DNA from: Sipunculus nudus
Lineage: Eukaryota > Annelida > Sipuncula > Golfingiida > Sipunculidae
Assembly (NCBI GenBank): GCA_026874595.1
Contig: CM049310.1
Coordinates: 78,237,056-78,301,055 of the forward strand
DNA: 64,000 nt
Direction of reading: 5' to 3'
This document shows, one piece after another, positions 48,953 through 61,454 of the stretch. Made by a program: the position numbers and the translations under genes. The notes under the pieces were generated by a model that was not told the origin of the DNA, ran no database searches, and worked only from the letters and a program-made list of their open reading frames with translations. Position 1 is the stretch's first letter. Each line of letters begins with the position of its first letter.

Positions 48953-50142
48953 TCGAGGCCCAGATTAGAATCTGGCCCAATTTAAAACTGGGCCAGTCCA
49001 GATCAAAATTTTGATTTGGACGGGCCCAGATCAAAATTCTAATCTAAGTCAGACCAGTTTTAAACTTGGCCAGCCCAGATTAAAATTTTGATGTGGGTCG
49101 GTCCAGTTTAAAATCCAGTGGTGAAGACTTCAGGATTTAATTCTGGTCTGGACTGATTTTAAACTGGGCCAGCCAAGATTAGAATTTTGATCTGGGCCGG
49201 TCAGGTTAACAATCCTGTGGTGGACTGATTTTAAACTGGACCAGCCCAGATCAGAATCCTAATCTACTCCTAGGCTGGCTTCAATTACACTATATTTACC
49301 TAGCTTGCCTTTAATCAATTCAAAGAATTTGTAAAACTTTGTAAGTGAATAATAGATAATATTTTATGAATTTATTTCATATTCTATGAAAATATCATTG
49401 GTTGGAATCCTGTCATTTTCATTTTGTAATTTTACCTCTTATGTGAAATGTCTAAAATATAATTATAAAATAATCATGTTAAACATTGGTATTTTACAGC
49501 TAAAAAATACAAATATAGCTTGCAGAACATGTGCATAAATTTAACAAAGTAAAACAAAATTCTATCAATAAGTATTAATATATATGTTACACAATGTTAA
49601 GCTTGTGATCCAAGACCTGTAAATTCAAAATTTCATTTGTTTTTTAAAGTTATTTATCATTTATCATGAGTTGGGGTTTTTGGTCTGTGATCTTAAGTCA
49701 AGTAGAGGTCTCAGAACTGACACATATTCTAAACTGTGATTAATAATGGTAGTTGGTTTAGGTGAAGTTCAGATGTGAACTTGCACGCTTGAATAATAGA
49801 TGAAAGCAAAGAAGCACATTACATTTGTTTGTTAGCTTTTTCCTCAAGAAAAAATATTATATGATCTTATTCATTATGTGTTTTGTGCCCTTCAAAATGG
49901 TGTATCCGGTATGAATGTTTACTGATTTAAGATGATAAAAATCTAGCTAGCCTAAGATTAGATTAGGATTCTGATCTGGTTAGGCCCAGTTTAAAATCAG
50001 TCAACCACAGGATTGTAATCTTGACTAGCCCAGATTAAAGTTTTGATCTGGGCTGCCCAGTTTAAAATCAGTCCAGACTAGATTTAAATCCTGAAGTCTT
50101 CAGTATTTTAATCTGGACCAGCCCAGATCAAAATTTTAATCT
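48953..50142. mobile_element. Family H foldback-type element, deleted copy
   Basis: The left arm TCGAGGCCCAGATTAGAATC onward matches 21585-21900. The interior matches 21900-22200 and 23377-23480. About 740 bp present in the first copy (23490-24230) is missing, and the right arm stops at 50142 after AAATTTTAATCTG. It lacks family A and so preserves the empty site at 49575/49576. Confidence 0.72.
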
Positions 50143-51045
50143 GTCTGTCCATCAGGTTTTTTTGTTTCCGTGTGATAACATTCCTGAATATTATCCGACT
50201 TCATTCAAATTTTGGTTGCTCTCATGCACACTTTGGTTGGGATCTGTTTTGGAGTGCCTGTCTGAAAATTTCTTATCTCTAGTTTCAAAACAAACAAAAA
50301 TTTTCCCTTTTGTTCCCAGTTCACAACAAAAATTATGACATGTGGAGACATCTTCCAGGGACAATGAAAACTAAAACACAGGCACTTTGACATGTGGAGA
50401 CATCTTCAGAGGAAAATAAAAACTAAAACATATTGACAAGGCAACCATGAAGATCACAAGCAGCTTAAATTACAAGAGGCAGAAGCGGAGGACATAAATT
50501 CTATGAAAATGCTTGTTGTACTCAATATTGTGTCAGTGTATGTGAATGTAAAAGTCACAAGACAAGTTGCTTTCTCTGTGCAGATAGAATGAAGTGTACA
50601 TAGAGCAATTTAGTTTTATTGAGTTATGCATCGATCAAATACTGTCAGTTGCCAGACCATGTATGTGTTTCAGTCCATATTGATATGTTGAATACAGACA
50701 ATACGTGTACTGACAGTTGTGGTGAGGAGTGCAGTGAACCTTACTGAAAGCAAATCAAACAGCATTCATATTTTACCAATGGTTGGTTTGCATACATGGG
50801 TATATTCTACCCATATATTATTTAAGAGACCTTTAAAGGGTTAGTTTAATAAATCATTATTTTTCTGTCCAAAATGGATATGCTGAATAAAAATAGGGTT
50901 TACTATAAACTTAAAATCATTATTCCCCTGCCTCAGCACACGGAAAGTGAAAGAAAATGATCAATCCTATCTGTCCAACTGTCTGTACACCTGGAATATT
51001 TTATATTTCATCAATTTTTATGCAACTCACTATCTCAGAAAAACT
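50143..51045. other. Intergenic, no gene
   Basis: AT-rich; a GACATGTGGAGACATCTTC direct repeat at 50336 and 50389. No supported exon. Confidence 0.45.
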
Positions 51046-51314
51046 TTTTTTTTCATGGCAGTCATTTCAGAGTAATAGTTTGGCAATTGTATATTTAGAA
51101 CTTGTGACCCATGGGTCTCTTGTTTTCATGGCAGTCATGTCAGAGTAACAGTTTGGCAATCATATATTTGGAACTTGTGACCCATAGGTCCCTTGTTTTC
51201 ATGGCAGTCATGTCAGAGTAATAGTTTGGCAATCATATATTTAGAACTTGTGACCCATGGGTCTCTTGTTTTCATGGCAGTCATGTCAGAGTAGTAGTTT
51301 GGCAATCATATATT
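51046..51314. repeat. 73-bp satellite carrying the family B 3' hairpin (left part)
   Basis: About four units of TTTTCATGGCAGTCATGTCA, GAGTAATAGTTTGGCAATCA, TATATTTAGAACTTGTGACC, CATGGGTCTCTTG. Each contains TGACCCATGGGTC and CTTGTT, the terminal hairpin and end of family B. The array is interrupted at 51314 by a full family B element and resumes at 53944. Confidence 0.9.
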
Positions 51315-53943
51315 TAGCTCAGCTGACTATAAGTCATCTGAGCTATAGTCGTGGTCCATTGTCCGTCGTCCGTCCGTCTGTCCATCCGTCCATCCGTCCG
51401 TCCGTCCGTAGATGTGGCACGTTTTGAAACCGTAAGACCTAGGAATCCAAAATTCGGCATAATGTTAGATGTCCCCAAGATCTCCTACCAAGCCGAAAAC
51501 TGGGTCTTTGCAACTTCGTTCCTTTGAGAAATTAAGGAAAAACCTCAATTTTTGATTAAAAACCTATTTTCACACTTTAGGACTGCCTAATATCAAAACC
51601 ACTCATCTGTTTTTCCTCATATTTACCATAAATATTCCTCTATATAGTTACTATGTACATGCCAGAAATTATGTCTGTATTATTTAATTTAAAAACGTTC
51701 TGGGCCCAAACATAATGCATTTTGAAAAAAATAAGGAAAGATATTTGATCACTTAACACAAAAAATGTTAAAGCTGTGGACCTTTTTTCCAGTATTATAA
51801 CTTTAATTAATCAAAATTAAATTGTATACCCAAAATTAGATGAAAATCTTTTAAATTTTTTAAAATATTAATAAAAATAAAAATTGGTACCTTAAATTTT
51901 GCCCAACTTTGACCATGGCACGTTTTTTTCCTGTAAGTACTGTGGATTTAATTTTCACAGCATGTTTTTGTCAGCATTTCAACTGTTAACACCAAAAATT
52001 TGAAACCAGTTGATCAAAAACTGTAGATTTTAATCAAGTTTTCAAGCACCTTGTAACATATTGTTTACATCAAGCTAGTGTTATGCAGTTTGCAAAAGCT
52101 CAGCTCCCCAGCTTCAGCTCTAAGTTCCTTAAATTCAGCATACAGTTAGATGTCTCCAAAATCCCCTACGATGCGAAGAATTTGGTCACTAGGACTTAAT
52201 ACCTTCGAGATATTAATGAAAAACTTCATTTTTCCATTAAAAACCAATTGTTACACTTCAAGACTGCCTAATATCAAAACCACTGATCTGACTTTAATCA
52301 TAAACAATATACATATTTTTCATTCTCTATGCACATCCCAGAATGATGTCAGTATTGCGTAATTGTTTTAAGTTATGGGCCCAAACATAATGCACTTTGT
52401 AAAAAATCAAGAAATATATTTACTCCCTTAACAAGGGCATTGCTAGAGATTTTTTTGTCAGGGATGTAACATTATTTAATCAAGATTCAATTGAATACCC
52501 AAAATTAGTTCTGAATTTTTCAAATTTTATAAGTTATTAGTATAAATATAAAATTAGTACCTTAAATTTTGCCCAACTGTGACCATGGCACGTTTGTTTC
52601 CCGTGAGCACTGTTGATATAATTTTCATATCATGCACACATAAGGATTTCAGCTTTTTAGTTTAGAAAGCTGAAAGAAATTGGCCAAAAATTGTAGCTTT
52701 TATTAATGTTTTTTATGAGACCCTGTCAGACTTTGGCTCTCTCCAGCCCCTCTTGAGTCATCTGTATGTTGACCTTGTTGACCTTTCATCAAATTATGCA
52801 CGCTTGAGGCGAGGCATACAGGAATCCAGGCAGCTTATGGCCAGCCACAGTTGATCCAGGTGTCCAACCCAACTCATCTAGTAGTTTTAACCAACAACAT
52901 AACAATAAACAACAAATTAATAAAATTTTATTGGGTTTTAATAACAAATTAAAGAAAAATAGAAAAGGAATATGTTAGTTTATAATAACAGGAAATTAAC
53001 TTGCAGTTACTGATGATATAAGAATCTTGTATCGATGGGTAGAATGTCACATACTCCAAATAACACCATGCAGTCACCTGTGGCATTTTTCAGTTCAATT
53101 TTAATGATAAAGAAGTAAATCATATTATTCATTACTAATCATTAGGGATCATATGAAGGAAATTAATGATAGACAAAGATGCAGTTGATAATATTAATCT
53201 AGATTCTTACTGTGTCTAGTGTGTACATTGATGTGAAATTAGTCCAAAATGAATTTTTTACAGTTATTTTTTAATATAAATAAAAGCCATAAAACCAGGT
53301 ACTTATGATCATTATTTAAATGTGTGAATTTTGTATATTCTGGATTCTCAACATCATTGTTTGGTGAAAATTGAATAAATACCAGACATGGTGTGAATAC
53401 TTTGTTATTGTATTTAAATACGAATATGATTATGTACTCCATTATAAAATTTCTTGCATAAAGAATGGGAATACAGGTAAAAATGAAAGTAAATGAATAC
53501 TCATGCAAATACTTTCAAAATGTATTCATGAATGCATTCATGAATATATTCTTTAATATTATTTTAATAATCATATCAGTTATATTTCATTGTAAAAAAT
53601 CATATGATTCTCTTATTATTTTTAATAAAAATTATATTTGGGACAATATTTGTAATTTTTTTTAATAAATAGTTAAACTCTTATATTATATGTTCTGCTT
53701 ATAAGTTATATGGCCAAGTCAAAATCTGTGTGACAATAGTACTCCAATTGTTAATAAAATAAAGGAAATCAATCCTCTTCCCTGTCTCCAAAGGTACTAT
53801 CAAAATCATACATAAGCTAAACAACAACAACTCATAATACAGCTTATATTTATAACCACACAAAACCAGCATGTGCCTCATTTCTAAATAATATTTTTTT
53901 ATCATATATAACAGCTGAGCGTCGTGACCCATAGGTCCCTTGT
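51315..53943 (+). mobile_element. Family B Helentron-like element (copy B3) inserted into the satellite
   Basis: The 5' end TAGCTCAGCTGACTATAAGT forms a hairpin with ATCTGAGCTATA and is followed by (TCCG)n (51358-51409). The 3' end is CAGCTGAGCGTCGTGACCCATAGGTCCCTTGT. The flanking satellite reads ATCATATATT before and TAGAACTTGTG after: removing the element restores a perfect unit, so it inserted between two Ts with no duplication. The interior (2.6 kb, no tandem GGTGGCGCCACC units) is the same type as the minus-strand copy at 3232-8615. Non-coding. Confidence 0.8.
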
Positions 53944-54925
53944 TAGAACTTGTGGCCCATGGGTCTCTTGTTTTCATGGCAGTCATGTCAAAGTAATAGT
54001 TTGGCAATCATATATTTAGAACTTGTGACCCATGGGTCCCTTGTTTTCATGGCAGTCATGACAGAGTAATAGTTTGGCACATATATTTAGAACTTGTGAC
54101 CCATGGGTCTCTTGTTTTCATGGCAGTCATGTCAGAGTAATAGTGTGGCAATCATATATTTGGAACTTGTGACCCATAGGTCCCTTGTTTTCATGGCAGT
54201 CATGTCAGAGTAATAGTTTGGCAATCATATATTTAGAACTTGTGACCCATGGGTCCCTTGTTTTTATGGCAGTCATGACAGAGTAATAGTTTGGCAATCA
54301 TATATTTAGAACTTGTGACCCATGGGTCTCTTGTTTTCATGGCAGTCATGTCAGAGTAATAGTTTGGCAATCATATATTTGGAACTTGTGACCCATGGGT
54401 CTCTTGTTTTCATGGCAGTCATGTCAGAGTAATAGTTTGGCAATCATATATTTGGAACTAGTGACCCATGGGTCTCTTGTTTTCATGGCAGTCATGTCAG
54501 AGTAATAGTTTGGCAATCATATATTTGGAACTTGTGACTCATGGGTCTCTTGTTTTCATGGCAGTCATGTCAGAGTAATAGTTTGGCAATCATATATTTG
54601 GAACTTGTGACCCATGGGTCTCTTGTTTTCATGGCAGTCATGTCAGAGTTATAGTTTGGCAATCATATATTTAGAACTTGTGACCCATGGGTCTCTTGTT
54701 TTCATGGCAGTCATGACAGAGTAATAGTTTGGCAATCATATATTTGGAACTTGTGACCCATGGGTCTCTTGTTTTCATGGCAGTCATGTCAGAGTAATAG
54801 TTTGGCAATCATATATTTGGAACTTGTGACCCATGGGTCTCTTGTTTTCATGGCAGTCATGTCAGAGTAATAGTTTGGCAATCATATATTTGGAACTTGT
54901 GACCCATGGGTCTCTTGTTTTCTAG
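53944..54925. repeat. 73-bp satellite carrying the family B 3' hairpin (right part)
   Basis: About 13-14 units, 90-100% alike, in two slightly different forms (TTTAGAAC and TTTGGAAC). Each has GTGACCCATGGGTC and CTCTTGTTTTC. Ends at CTTGTTTTCTAGAAG (54925). Confidence 0.93.
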
Positions 54926-55029
54926 AAGAATTTGAGGAAAGCTGTTTCTTTTATGACAGTGGAGTAAACCGTGAGAAAATGTTGAAGAAACAGACCAACC
55001 CTCGATCCTGTAATGTGGTTGGCCACATG

Positions 55030-55439
55030 TTTAAATTTAAGGGTTCAAATTAGCAAAATCTCCGAGATATAAATAACCATGTCAGTGATGATGTCACCAC
55101 AGGTGAACAGTCTTTTGTTAAAGGTGGCCATCCGCCTACCTTTTGAAAAAAAAAAAGATTTTATGTGATTTCTGGCTTCCTCTGTGTATATATTAATGGT
55201 CTAAGAGTAATTTTGGCTGTGAAAGGTTCTTATAAGGCCTTCATGAAGGATGTGGGAACTTGTTTATCAACAACATGTTTGTAAACACAACAGTGTTGAT
55301 AAACAGGAAAAAACAAGTAACCTAAGGTGGTAGGTTTCATATATATGGAGGTAGAAAGGTCATTTGTTGCAAAACGCCATTTGCAAATCTCTGGCTTATC
55401 TGACTTGCTGCCAGATGCCCTTGTTGAATTTGTTTTAAT
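55030..55439 (-). repeat. Interspersed repeat G (second copy)
   Basis: Reverse-complement match of 17281-17760. Family A copy A5 is inserted directly beside it at 55440. Confidence 0.55.
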
Positions 55440-56217
55440 TGTATCCGCCAAAACAGAGTTTTGCGGATACTATGTTTTCAGCTGCACGCCGCCACCGCCG
55501 CGTAGGTGTCCGGAGAACTCCGTAACCGCTGGGCGGAATTTTACCAAACCCGGGATTATGTTCGGGTCACATGTGAACTGCTGCACCCCGATTTTGTTTT
55601 GACCTCTGACCTTTCCTCTGCACTCTGCATCCGTTTGTGCGTCTGTTTCCACACGTAAACCCACATATCTCAGGAACCGTTTGACCGATCAGGAAAATTT
55701 TTTTGCACAAATGTAGCCCTTGGGTTAAAATCACTCATATCTCTGCAGTGACTAGACTAATTCACCTGAAATTCTGCATGCGTCAACATCATGGAAAACT
55801 TTTCTGATTTTATGACAGGTGGCGCCACCTACATTCACGTTAATGCTGCAGACATCCAAGCTCATATCTCGGGAACCTTTTGACCGATCAGGAAATTTTT
55901 TTTGCACAAATGTAGCCCTTAGAGAGCTTTATAACATACACAAAAAAAGGTGGGGCCACCTGCAACCAAGTTTGCACAGTGTCCATCTGTTCGTCTGCCT
56001 TGGGTTAAAATCACTCATATCTCTGCAGTGGTTTGACTAATTCACCTGAAATTTGGCATGCGTATACATCCTGGATAGCTTTTCTGATTTTATGACAGGT
56101 GGCGCCACCTATATTCACATTTACGCTGCAGACATCCAAGCTCATATCTCACTTCACCTGTTCCACTCTGATTTAGGCGGATTCACGTAGTCGCTTGTCG
56201 ACTACCCGTATTCTAGT
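55440..56217 (+). mobile_element. Family A Helentron-like element (copy A5, short)
   Basis: Starts TGTATCCGCCAAAACAGAGT (hairpin with TTTTGCGGATA) and ends AGGCGGATTCACGTAGTCGC..CGACTACCCGTATTCTAGT. It has only about two palindrome units (GGTGGCGCCACC at 55819 and 56099). A 778-bp derivative, showing that unit number varies between copies. Confidence 0.78.
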
Positions 56218-56348
56218 TATTAGTGCATTCAGGCAGAAAAATAGATGCATCGCCGGTACATGCAGTTTAAAGAAAGTCCCTTCTTACCATTTTCTTGCAT
56301 TGATAATAATGTTTGTGGAACTATATACTTATAACCGGTATTCTTATA

Positions 56349-56482
56349 CAGTAAAACCTCGACTTTATGACCACCAATTGGACCTTGATGAAGTGGTCAG
56401 ATTAATGAGGTGTTCATCTTAGAGAAGTCGTTATTTTGGGGTGGTCACTAAAAATAGGTGGTTGTTAGACAAGATTTTACTG
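56349..56482. mobile_element. Mariner/pogo-like MITE, 134 bp
   Basis: CAGTAAAACCTCGACTTTAT at the left and CAAGATTTTACTG at the right, flanked by TA on both sides. Confidence 0.65.
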
Positions 56483-56535
56483 TATTACTTGTTTTATTTT
56501 ACTTTTTTGCCCATTTCTGAACTTGGGTTTTACAG

Positions 56536-56720
56536 ATTATCATGAAATGTGGAAGACTGCATTAGATAATCATACATTTTCTCCCACTTGTCATGGTTTG
56601 AGTATTCAGAAATTTAACACATCCGTGATATATCAAGGCTGTAATATCATTTTGATGGATTGTCTAAAAAAAAAGAATTTTTATAAAAGGATGAAGAAAA
56701 CAGTCAGAGACCACATGTAA
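56536..56720 (+). CDS. Possible terminal exon, unknown protein
   Basis: Acceptor TGGGTTTTACAG (to 56535), then an open frame of about 61 codons to TAA: YHEMWKTALDNHTFSPTCHG, later QKFNTSVIYQGC, ending KKTVRDHM. It is less repetitive than its surroundings and of reasonable composition, but no upstream exon was found in phase. Could equally be a decayed repeat. Confidence 0.25.
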
Positions 56721-56841
56721 CCTCCCCCAGGATCTTAAGCAGACTACACGGCAACAAAGGAAATGTTTGTCATGGTTCAAAAATTTGACGACAGGTCACA
56801 CCCCCCCCCCCCCCCACTACCAATGAACATTAATCTATTAT

Positions 56842-57724
56842 TAGCAAACCTGTGAGCTTATGTGATGGTGCAGCGTCGTTTGTCATGCGTCGTGCAGTGT
56901 GCGCTGTCTGTACATTAACCATAGCTATCTCAAAAACGGCAGGAGCTAGCTTCACCAAATTTTTTGCAAATAAACAGTTATCTGAAAAACTCTATCGGAT
57001 TTTGTTTATTTTCTTTCTAACTGCGTTTTCTGAGATTTTATAGGGATAAATGTAAAATCTTTAAAAATCTTCTTCTCAGAAACTGTCTAGCCAAATTGTC
57101 CAATATTTCACAGAAATGATTCCTGGAACAATCTTTCTCAAGTTTGTTCGAATGGTTCCAGTTTGGAGATTTTTGACCGAGTTACAGGAGGTTGAACTTA
57201 GCCATCGTCCAAAAAAGTACACTAAAATTAAAATCTCAGAAACGGCTGGAGCTATCATCACCAAATTTATGCCAATGTTTGTCACATATGTCATATCTGA
57301 AATTGGGGTATTGGTGGCGCCACCTACATTGACCTGTTTTTTACAAGCAAAAATGTAATTTTAGACTCTTCTAGCTTATACTCTGTTTTATTATGGAACT
57401 GTTAAGCTGATTGGTTTAAAGTTTACAAGAATTATTCTATGGTAGGGTTCCACCAGTTTTATAAGAATAGATTGGGTAAATGCTGCTTTAAAAAGCAGTG
57501 TATCCAATTGAAAAAGGCTTTCTTTGTTTGAAAACAGATTTGACAACATGCTGATTTTCAGCAGCCAAGTCAAGAGGTCACTCAGTACAACCAGGTGGGG
57601 TCCAGACATCACTATGGCACTCAGTCTTGTATCTAGACAATGTGTCTTGACATCTAGACACAGAATTCCCAGATTATTGGAAATATATCCTTCAACTGTT
57701 TGAAAAAACTTGGTTTGCATTTTT
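56842..57724 (+). repeat. Family E interspersed repeat (second copy)
   Basis: Begins TTATTAGCAAACCTGTGAGC and runs collinear with 39229-40104 through TTGGTTTG(C/A)ATTTTTA. Contains GGTGGCGCCACCTACATT at 57313. Family C is inserted at its right end. Confidence 0.6.
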
Positions 57725-57726
57725 AT

Positions 57727-59578
57727 TATGCCCCCGCCACAAAGTGGCCGGGACATATAGTTTTACCCATGTCCGTCTGTCCTTCCATCCTTCCGAAATC
57801 AAACAGTTGTACGGACTTTTTTTCGCAATGCCTGCAGATATTGGCCTGATTTTTGGTGTGTGGGCAGATAATGACCAGTTACAGATCGAGTTTGCGTTTC
57901 GTCCCAGTTGACCTAATTTTGACCGTTTTACAGCTCCTAAACTTAGAAAATTTCATTAAAATAGAAATTTTCATGACAAATACACATGTACAGCCTGTTT
58001 TTGCAATGCCTGCAGATATTGGCCTAATTTTTGGTGTGTGGGCAAATAATGACCAGTTACAGACCGAGTTCGCGTTTTGTCCTGGTTGACCTACTTTTGA
58101 CCGTTTTACGGCTCCTTAACTTAGAAAATTTCATGAAAAATAGAAATTTTCATGACAAATACACATGTACAGGCTTTTTTTCACAATGCCTGCAGATATT
58201 AGCCTGATTTTTGGTGTGTGGGCAGATAATGATCAGTTACAGATCGAGTTAGCGTTTCGTCCTGGTTGACCTACTTTTGACCATTTACGGCTCCTTAACG
58301 TAGAAAATTTCATGAAAAATAGAAATTTTCATGACAAATACACATGTACGGACTTTTTTTCGCAATGCCTGCAGATATTGGCCTGATTTTTGGTGTGTAT
58401 GCAGATAATGCCTAGTTACAGATCGAGTTCACGTTTTGTCCCAGTTGACCTTCTTTTGACCGTTCTACGGCTCCTAAACATAGAAAATTTCATAAAAAAT
58501 ATAAATTTTCATGACAAATACACATGTACGGACTTTTTTTTGCAATGCCTGCAGATATTGGCCTGATTTTTGTGTGTGGACAGATAATGACCAGTTACAG
58601 ATCGAGTTCGTGTTTCGTCCCGGTTGACATACTTTTCATTGTTTTACGGCTCCTAAACATTGAAAATTTCATGAAAAATATAAATTTTCATGACAAATGT
58701 ACATGTACAGCCGTTTTTAGCCCTCAGCTCATAGGCTGATGGGCTATTGTTGTCACCCAAGCTGTCCGTCTATCTGTCCGTCCATCTGTCTGTTGGGTGT
58801 CTGTCCGTCCGTACGTTCCGCATCTGAGTTTAACCTTGTGAGCGGGATATCTCTAAAAGGATTCCCCGTTGGAATTTTATTTCATCAGTGAAGATGTATA
58901 TCAATAAAATCTCGGTCAAGTTCGAAGATGGGTGACCTTGACCCATTTTTCTACATTTTAGAGCTGATTATAGAAAAACACTCAGAAGCTTATATCTCAG
59001 GAACCATTGTGTGGATTTTCACAAAACTTACTATGATCATTGGGACTGATGGTCTGTACGTGCTGCACAATTTTGGTGGCGTCACCTGCAATTTCTGTTT
59101 TTTTAATGAAATTTTATTGGATTTTTCAATTTTGGCCTTTTGTGCAGGATATCTCTAAAGGTATTCAACTAAGGAACTTCATTACTTCAGTGCTTTTGCA
59201 TCATATTTACAAAATCTTGGTCAGGTTCAAAGATGGGTGGTCTTGACCTACTTTTCAAGGTCACAGAGCTTAGTTTAGAAAAAAACTTAGGGGGATATTT
59301 CTCAGGAAGCATTTGGTGGATTGTTATAAAACATGGTACATACCTCTCCAAATTAAATTTATAACTGATTATCAGCTTTTGCTAATATTCTAGTTTCGCA
59401 ATGCAATGCTTATAGATACTGGCCAAATGTTTGGTCTGTGGGCGCATAATGACCACTTACAGATCAAGTTTGCGTTTCGTCCCAGTTAACCTATTTTTGA
59501 CCATATGACAGATCCTGAACATAGAAAATTTCATGAAAAACAGAAATTTTTATGAAAAATGCACATGTATGGACTTTT
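57727..59578 (+). mobile_element. Family C Helentron-like element, first unit
   Basis: The 5' end TATGCCCCCGCCACAAAGTG folds (GCCAC/GTGGC). The body is ~177-bp tandem units containing GCAATGCCTGCAGATATTGG and TTACAGATCGAGTTTGCGTT (57825, 58000, 58178, 58350, 58540). Family D is nested at 58718-59394. The unit runs without its own 3' end into the next 5' end at 59579. Confidence 0.7.
58718..59394 (+). mobile_element. Family D rolling-circle-like element (copy D1, nested in C)
   Basis: Starts TAGCCCTCAGCTCATAGGCT with the end-paired hairpin AGCCC/GGGCT, then (TCCGTC)n (58765-58815). Ends GCTAATATTCTAGT. The flanks CCGTTTT|TTTCGCAATGC rejoin to the ordinary C unit (GACTTTTTTTCGCAATGC), so no target duplication. 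Contains GGTGGCGTCACC at 59072. Confidence 0.65.
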
Positions 59579-61454
59579 TATGCCCCTGCCACTTTGTGGC
59601 AGGGGCATATAGTTTTACCCATGTCCGTCATTCCGTCATTCCGAAATGAAACAGTTGTACGGACTTTTTTTTTCGCAATGCCTGCAGATATTGGCCTGAT
59701 TTTTTGTGTGTGGGCAGATAATGACCAGTTACAGATCGAGTTCGCGTTTTGTCCGGGTTGACCTACTTTTGACCATTTACGGCTCCTTAACGTAGAAAAT
59801 TTCATGAAAAATAGAAATTTTCATGACAAATACACATGTACAGACTTTTTTTCGCAATGCCTGCAGATATTGGCCTGATTTTTGGTGTGTTGGTAGATAA
59901 TGACCAGTTACAGATCGAGTTGGCGTTTCGTCCGGGTTGACCTACTTTTGACCATTTTACGGCTCCTTAACTTAGAAAATTTCATGAAAAATAAAAATTT
60001 TCATGACAAATACACATGTACGGAACTTTTTCGCAATGCCTGCAGATATTGGCCAGATTTTTGGTGTGTGGGCAGATAATGACCAGTTACAGATCTAGTT
60101 GGCGTTCTGTCCAGGTTGACCTACTTTTGACCGTTTTACAGCTCCTTAACTTAGAAAATTTCATCAAAAATAGAAATTTTCATAACAAATACACATGTAC
60201 GGACTTTTTATCGCAATGCCTAAAGATATTGGCCTGATTTTTGGTGTGTCGGCAGATAATGACCAGTTACAGATCGAGTTCATGTTTTGTCCCGGTTGAC
60301 TTACTTTTGACCGTTTTATGGCTCCTTAACATAGAAAATTTCATGAAAAATATTAATTTTCATGACAAATGTACATGTACAGCCATTTTAAGCCCTCAGC
60401 TCATAGGCTCATGGGCTATTGTCGTCACCCAAGCTGTCCGTCTGTCCGTCCGTCCATCTGTCTGTCCGGTGTCCGTCAGTCCGTCTGTTCCGCGTCTGTT
60501 AACTTTTATATTGTTAGCTGGATATCTCTAAAAGGATTCACCGTTGGAATTTTTTTCATCAGTGAAGATGTATATTGATAAAATCTTGGCCTAGTTCGAA
60601 GATGGGTGACCTTGACCCATTTTTCTACATTTTAGAGCTGATTATAGAAAAACACTCGGAAGCTTATATCTCAGGAACCATTGTGTGGATTTTCACAAAA
60701 CTTACTATGATCATTGGGTCTGATGGTCTGTATGTGCTGCACAGTTTTGGTGGCGCCACCTGCAATTTCTGATTTTTTAATGAAATTTTATCGGATTTTT
60801 CAATTTTGGCCTTTTGTGCAGGATATCTCCAAAGGTATTCAACACAGGAACTTCATTTCTTCAGTGCTATTGCATTATATTTACAAAATCTTGGTCAAGT
60901 TCAAAGATGGGTGATCTTGACCTTCTTTTCAAGGTCACAGAGCTTAGTATAGAAAAATACTTAGGAGCTTATTTCTCAGGAAGCATTTGGTGGATTGTTA
61001 TGAAACATGGTACATACCTCTCCAATTTAAATTTATAACTGATTATCAGCTTTTGCTAATATTCTAGTTTCGCAATGCAATGCTTACAGATACTGGCCTA
61101 ATATTTGGTCTGTGCGCGCATAATGACCACTTACAGATCAAGTTTGCGTTTCGTCCAAGTTAACCTATTTTTGACCATATGACAGATCCTGAACATAGAA
61201 AATTTCATGAAAGACAGAAATTTCTATGAAAAATGCACATGTATGGACTTTTTTTCACAATGCCTGCAGATTCTGGCCTGATTTTTGGTGTGTTGCTTGA
61301 TAATGACCCATTACAGATCGATTTTGCATTTTGCCCCTGTTGACCTACTTTTTACCATACAACACCTCCTGAACTTAAAAAAATTTACAAAATTTAACAA
61401 ATGTTTCTCATTTGCCCCAGGCGGGGGCATTCGTGTTGTTCCGACACATCTAGT
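59579..61454 (+). mobile_element. Family C Helentron-like element, second unit with 3' end
   Basis: The 5' hairpin ATGCCCCTGCCAC/GTGGCAGGGGCAT is perfect at 59580-59608. The 3' end has GGCGGGGGCAT at 61420-61430, the reverse complement of the family 5' end ATGCCCCCGCC (57728-57738), then a GTGT/ACAC hairpin and CTAG at 61450. The 177-bp units recur and a second D element is nested at 60389-61068. Non-coding. Confidence 0.7.
60389..61068 (+). mobile_element. Family D rolling-circle-like element (copy D2, nested in C)
   Basis: Same ends and same position within the C unit as D1, so it probably arose by duplication of the composite rather than by a second insertion. Contains intact GGTGGCGCCACC at 60749. 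Confidence 0.65.

Noticed and set aside
51046-54925. Regularly spaced repeats resembling a CRISPR array
   Set aside because: The units are contiguous 73-bp copies without variable spacers, in an animal genome: a satellite.
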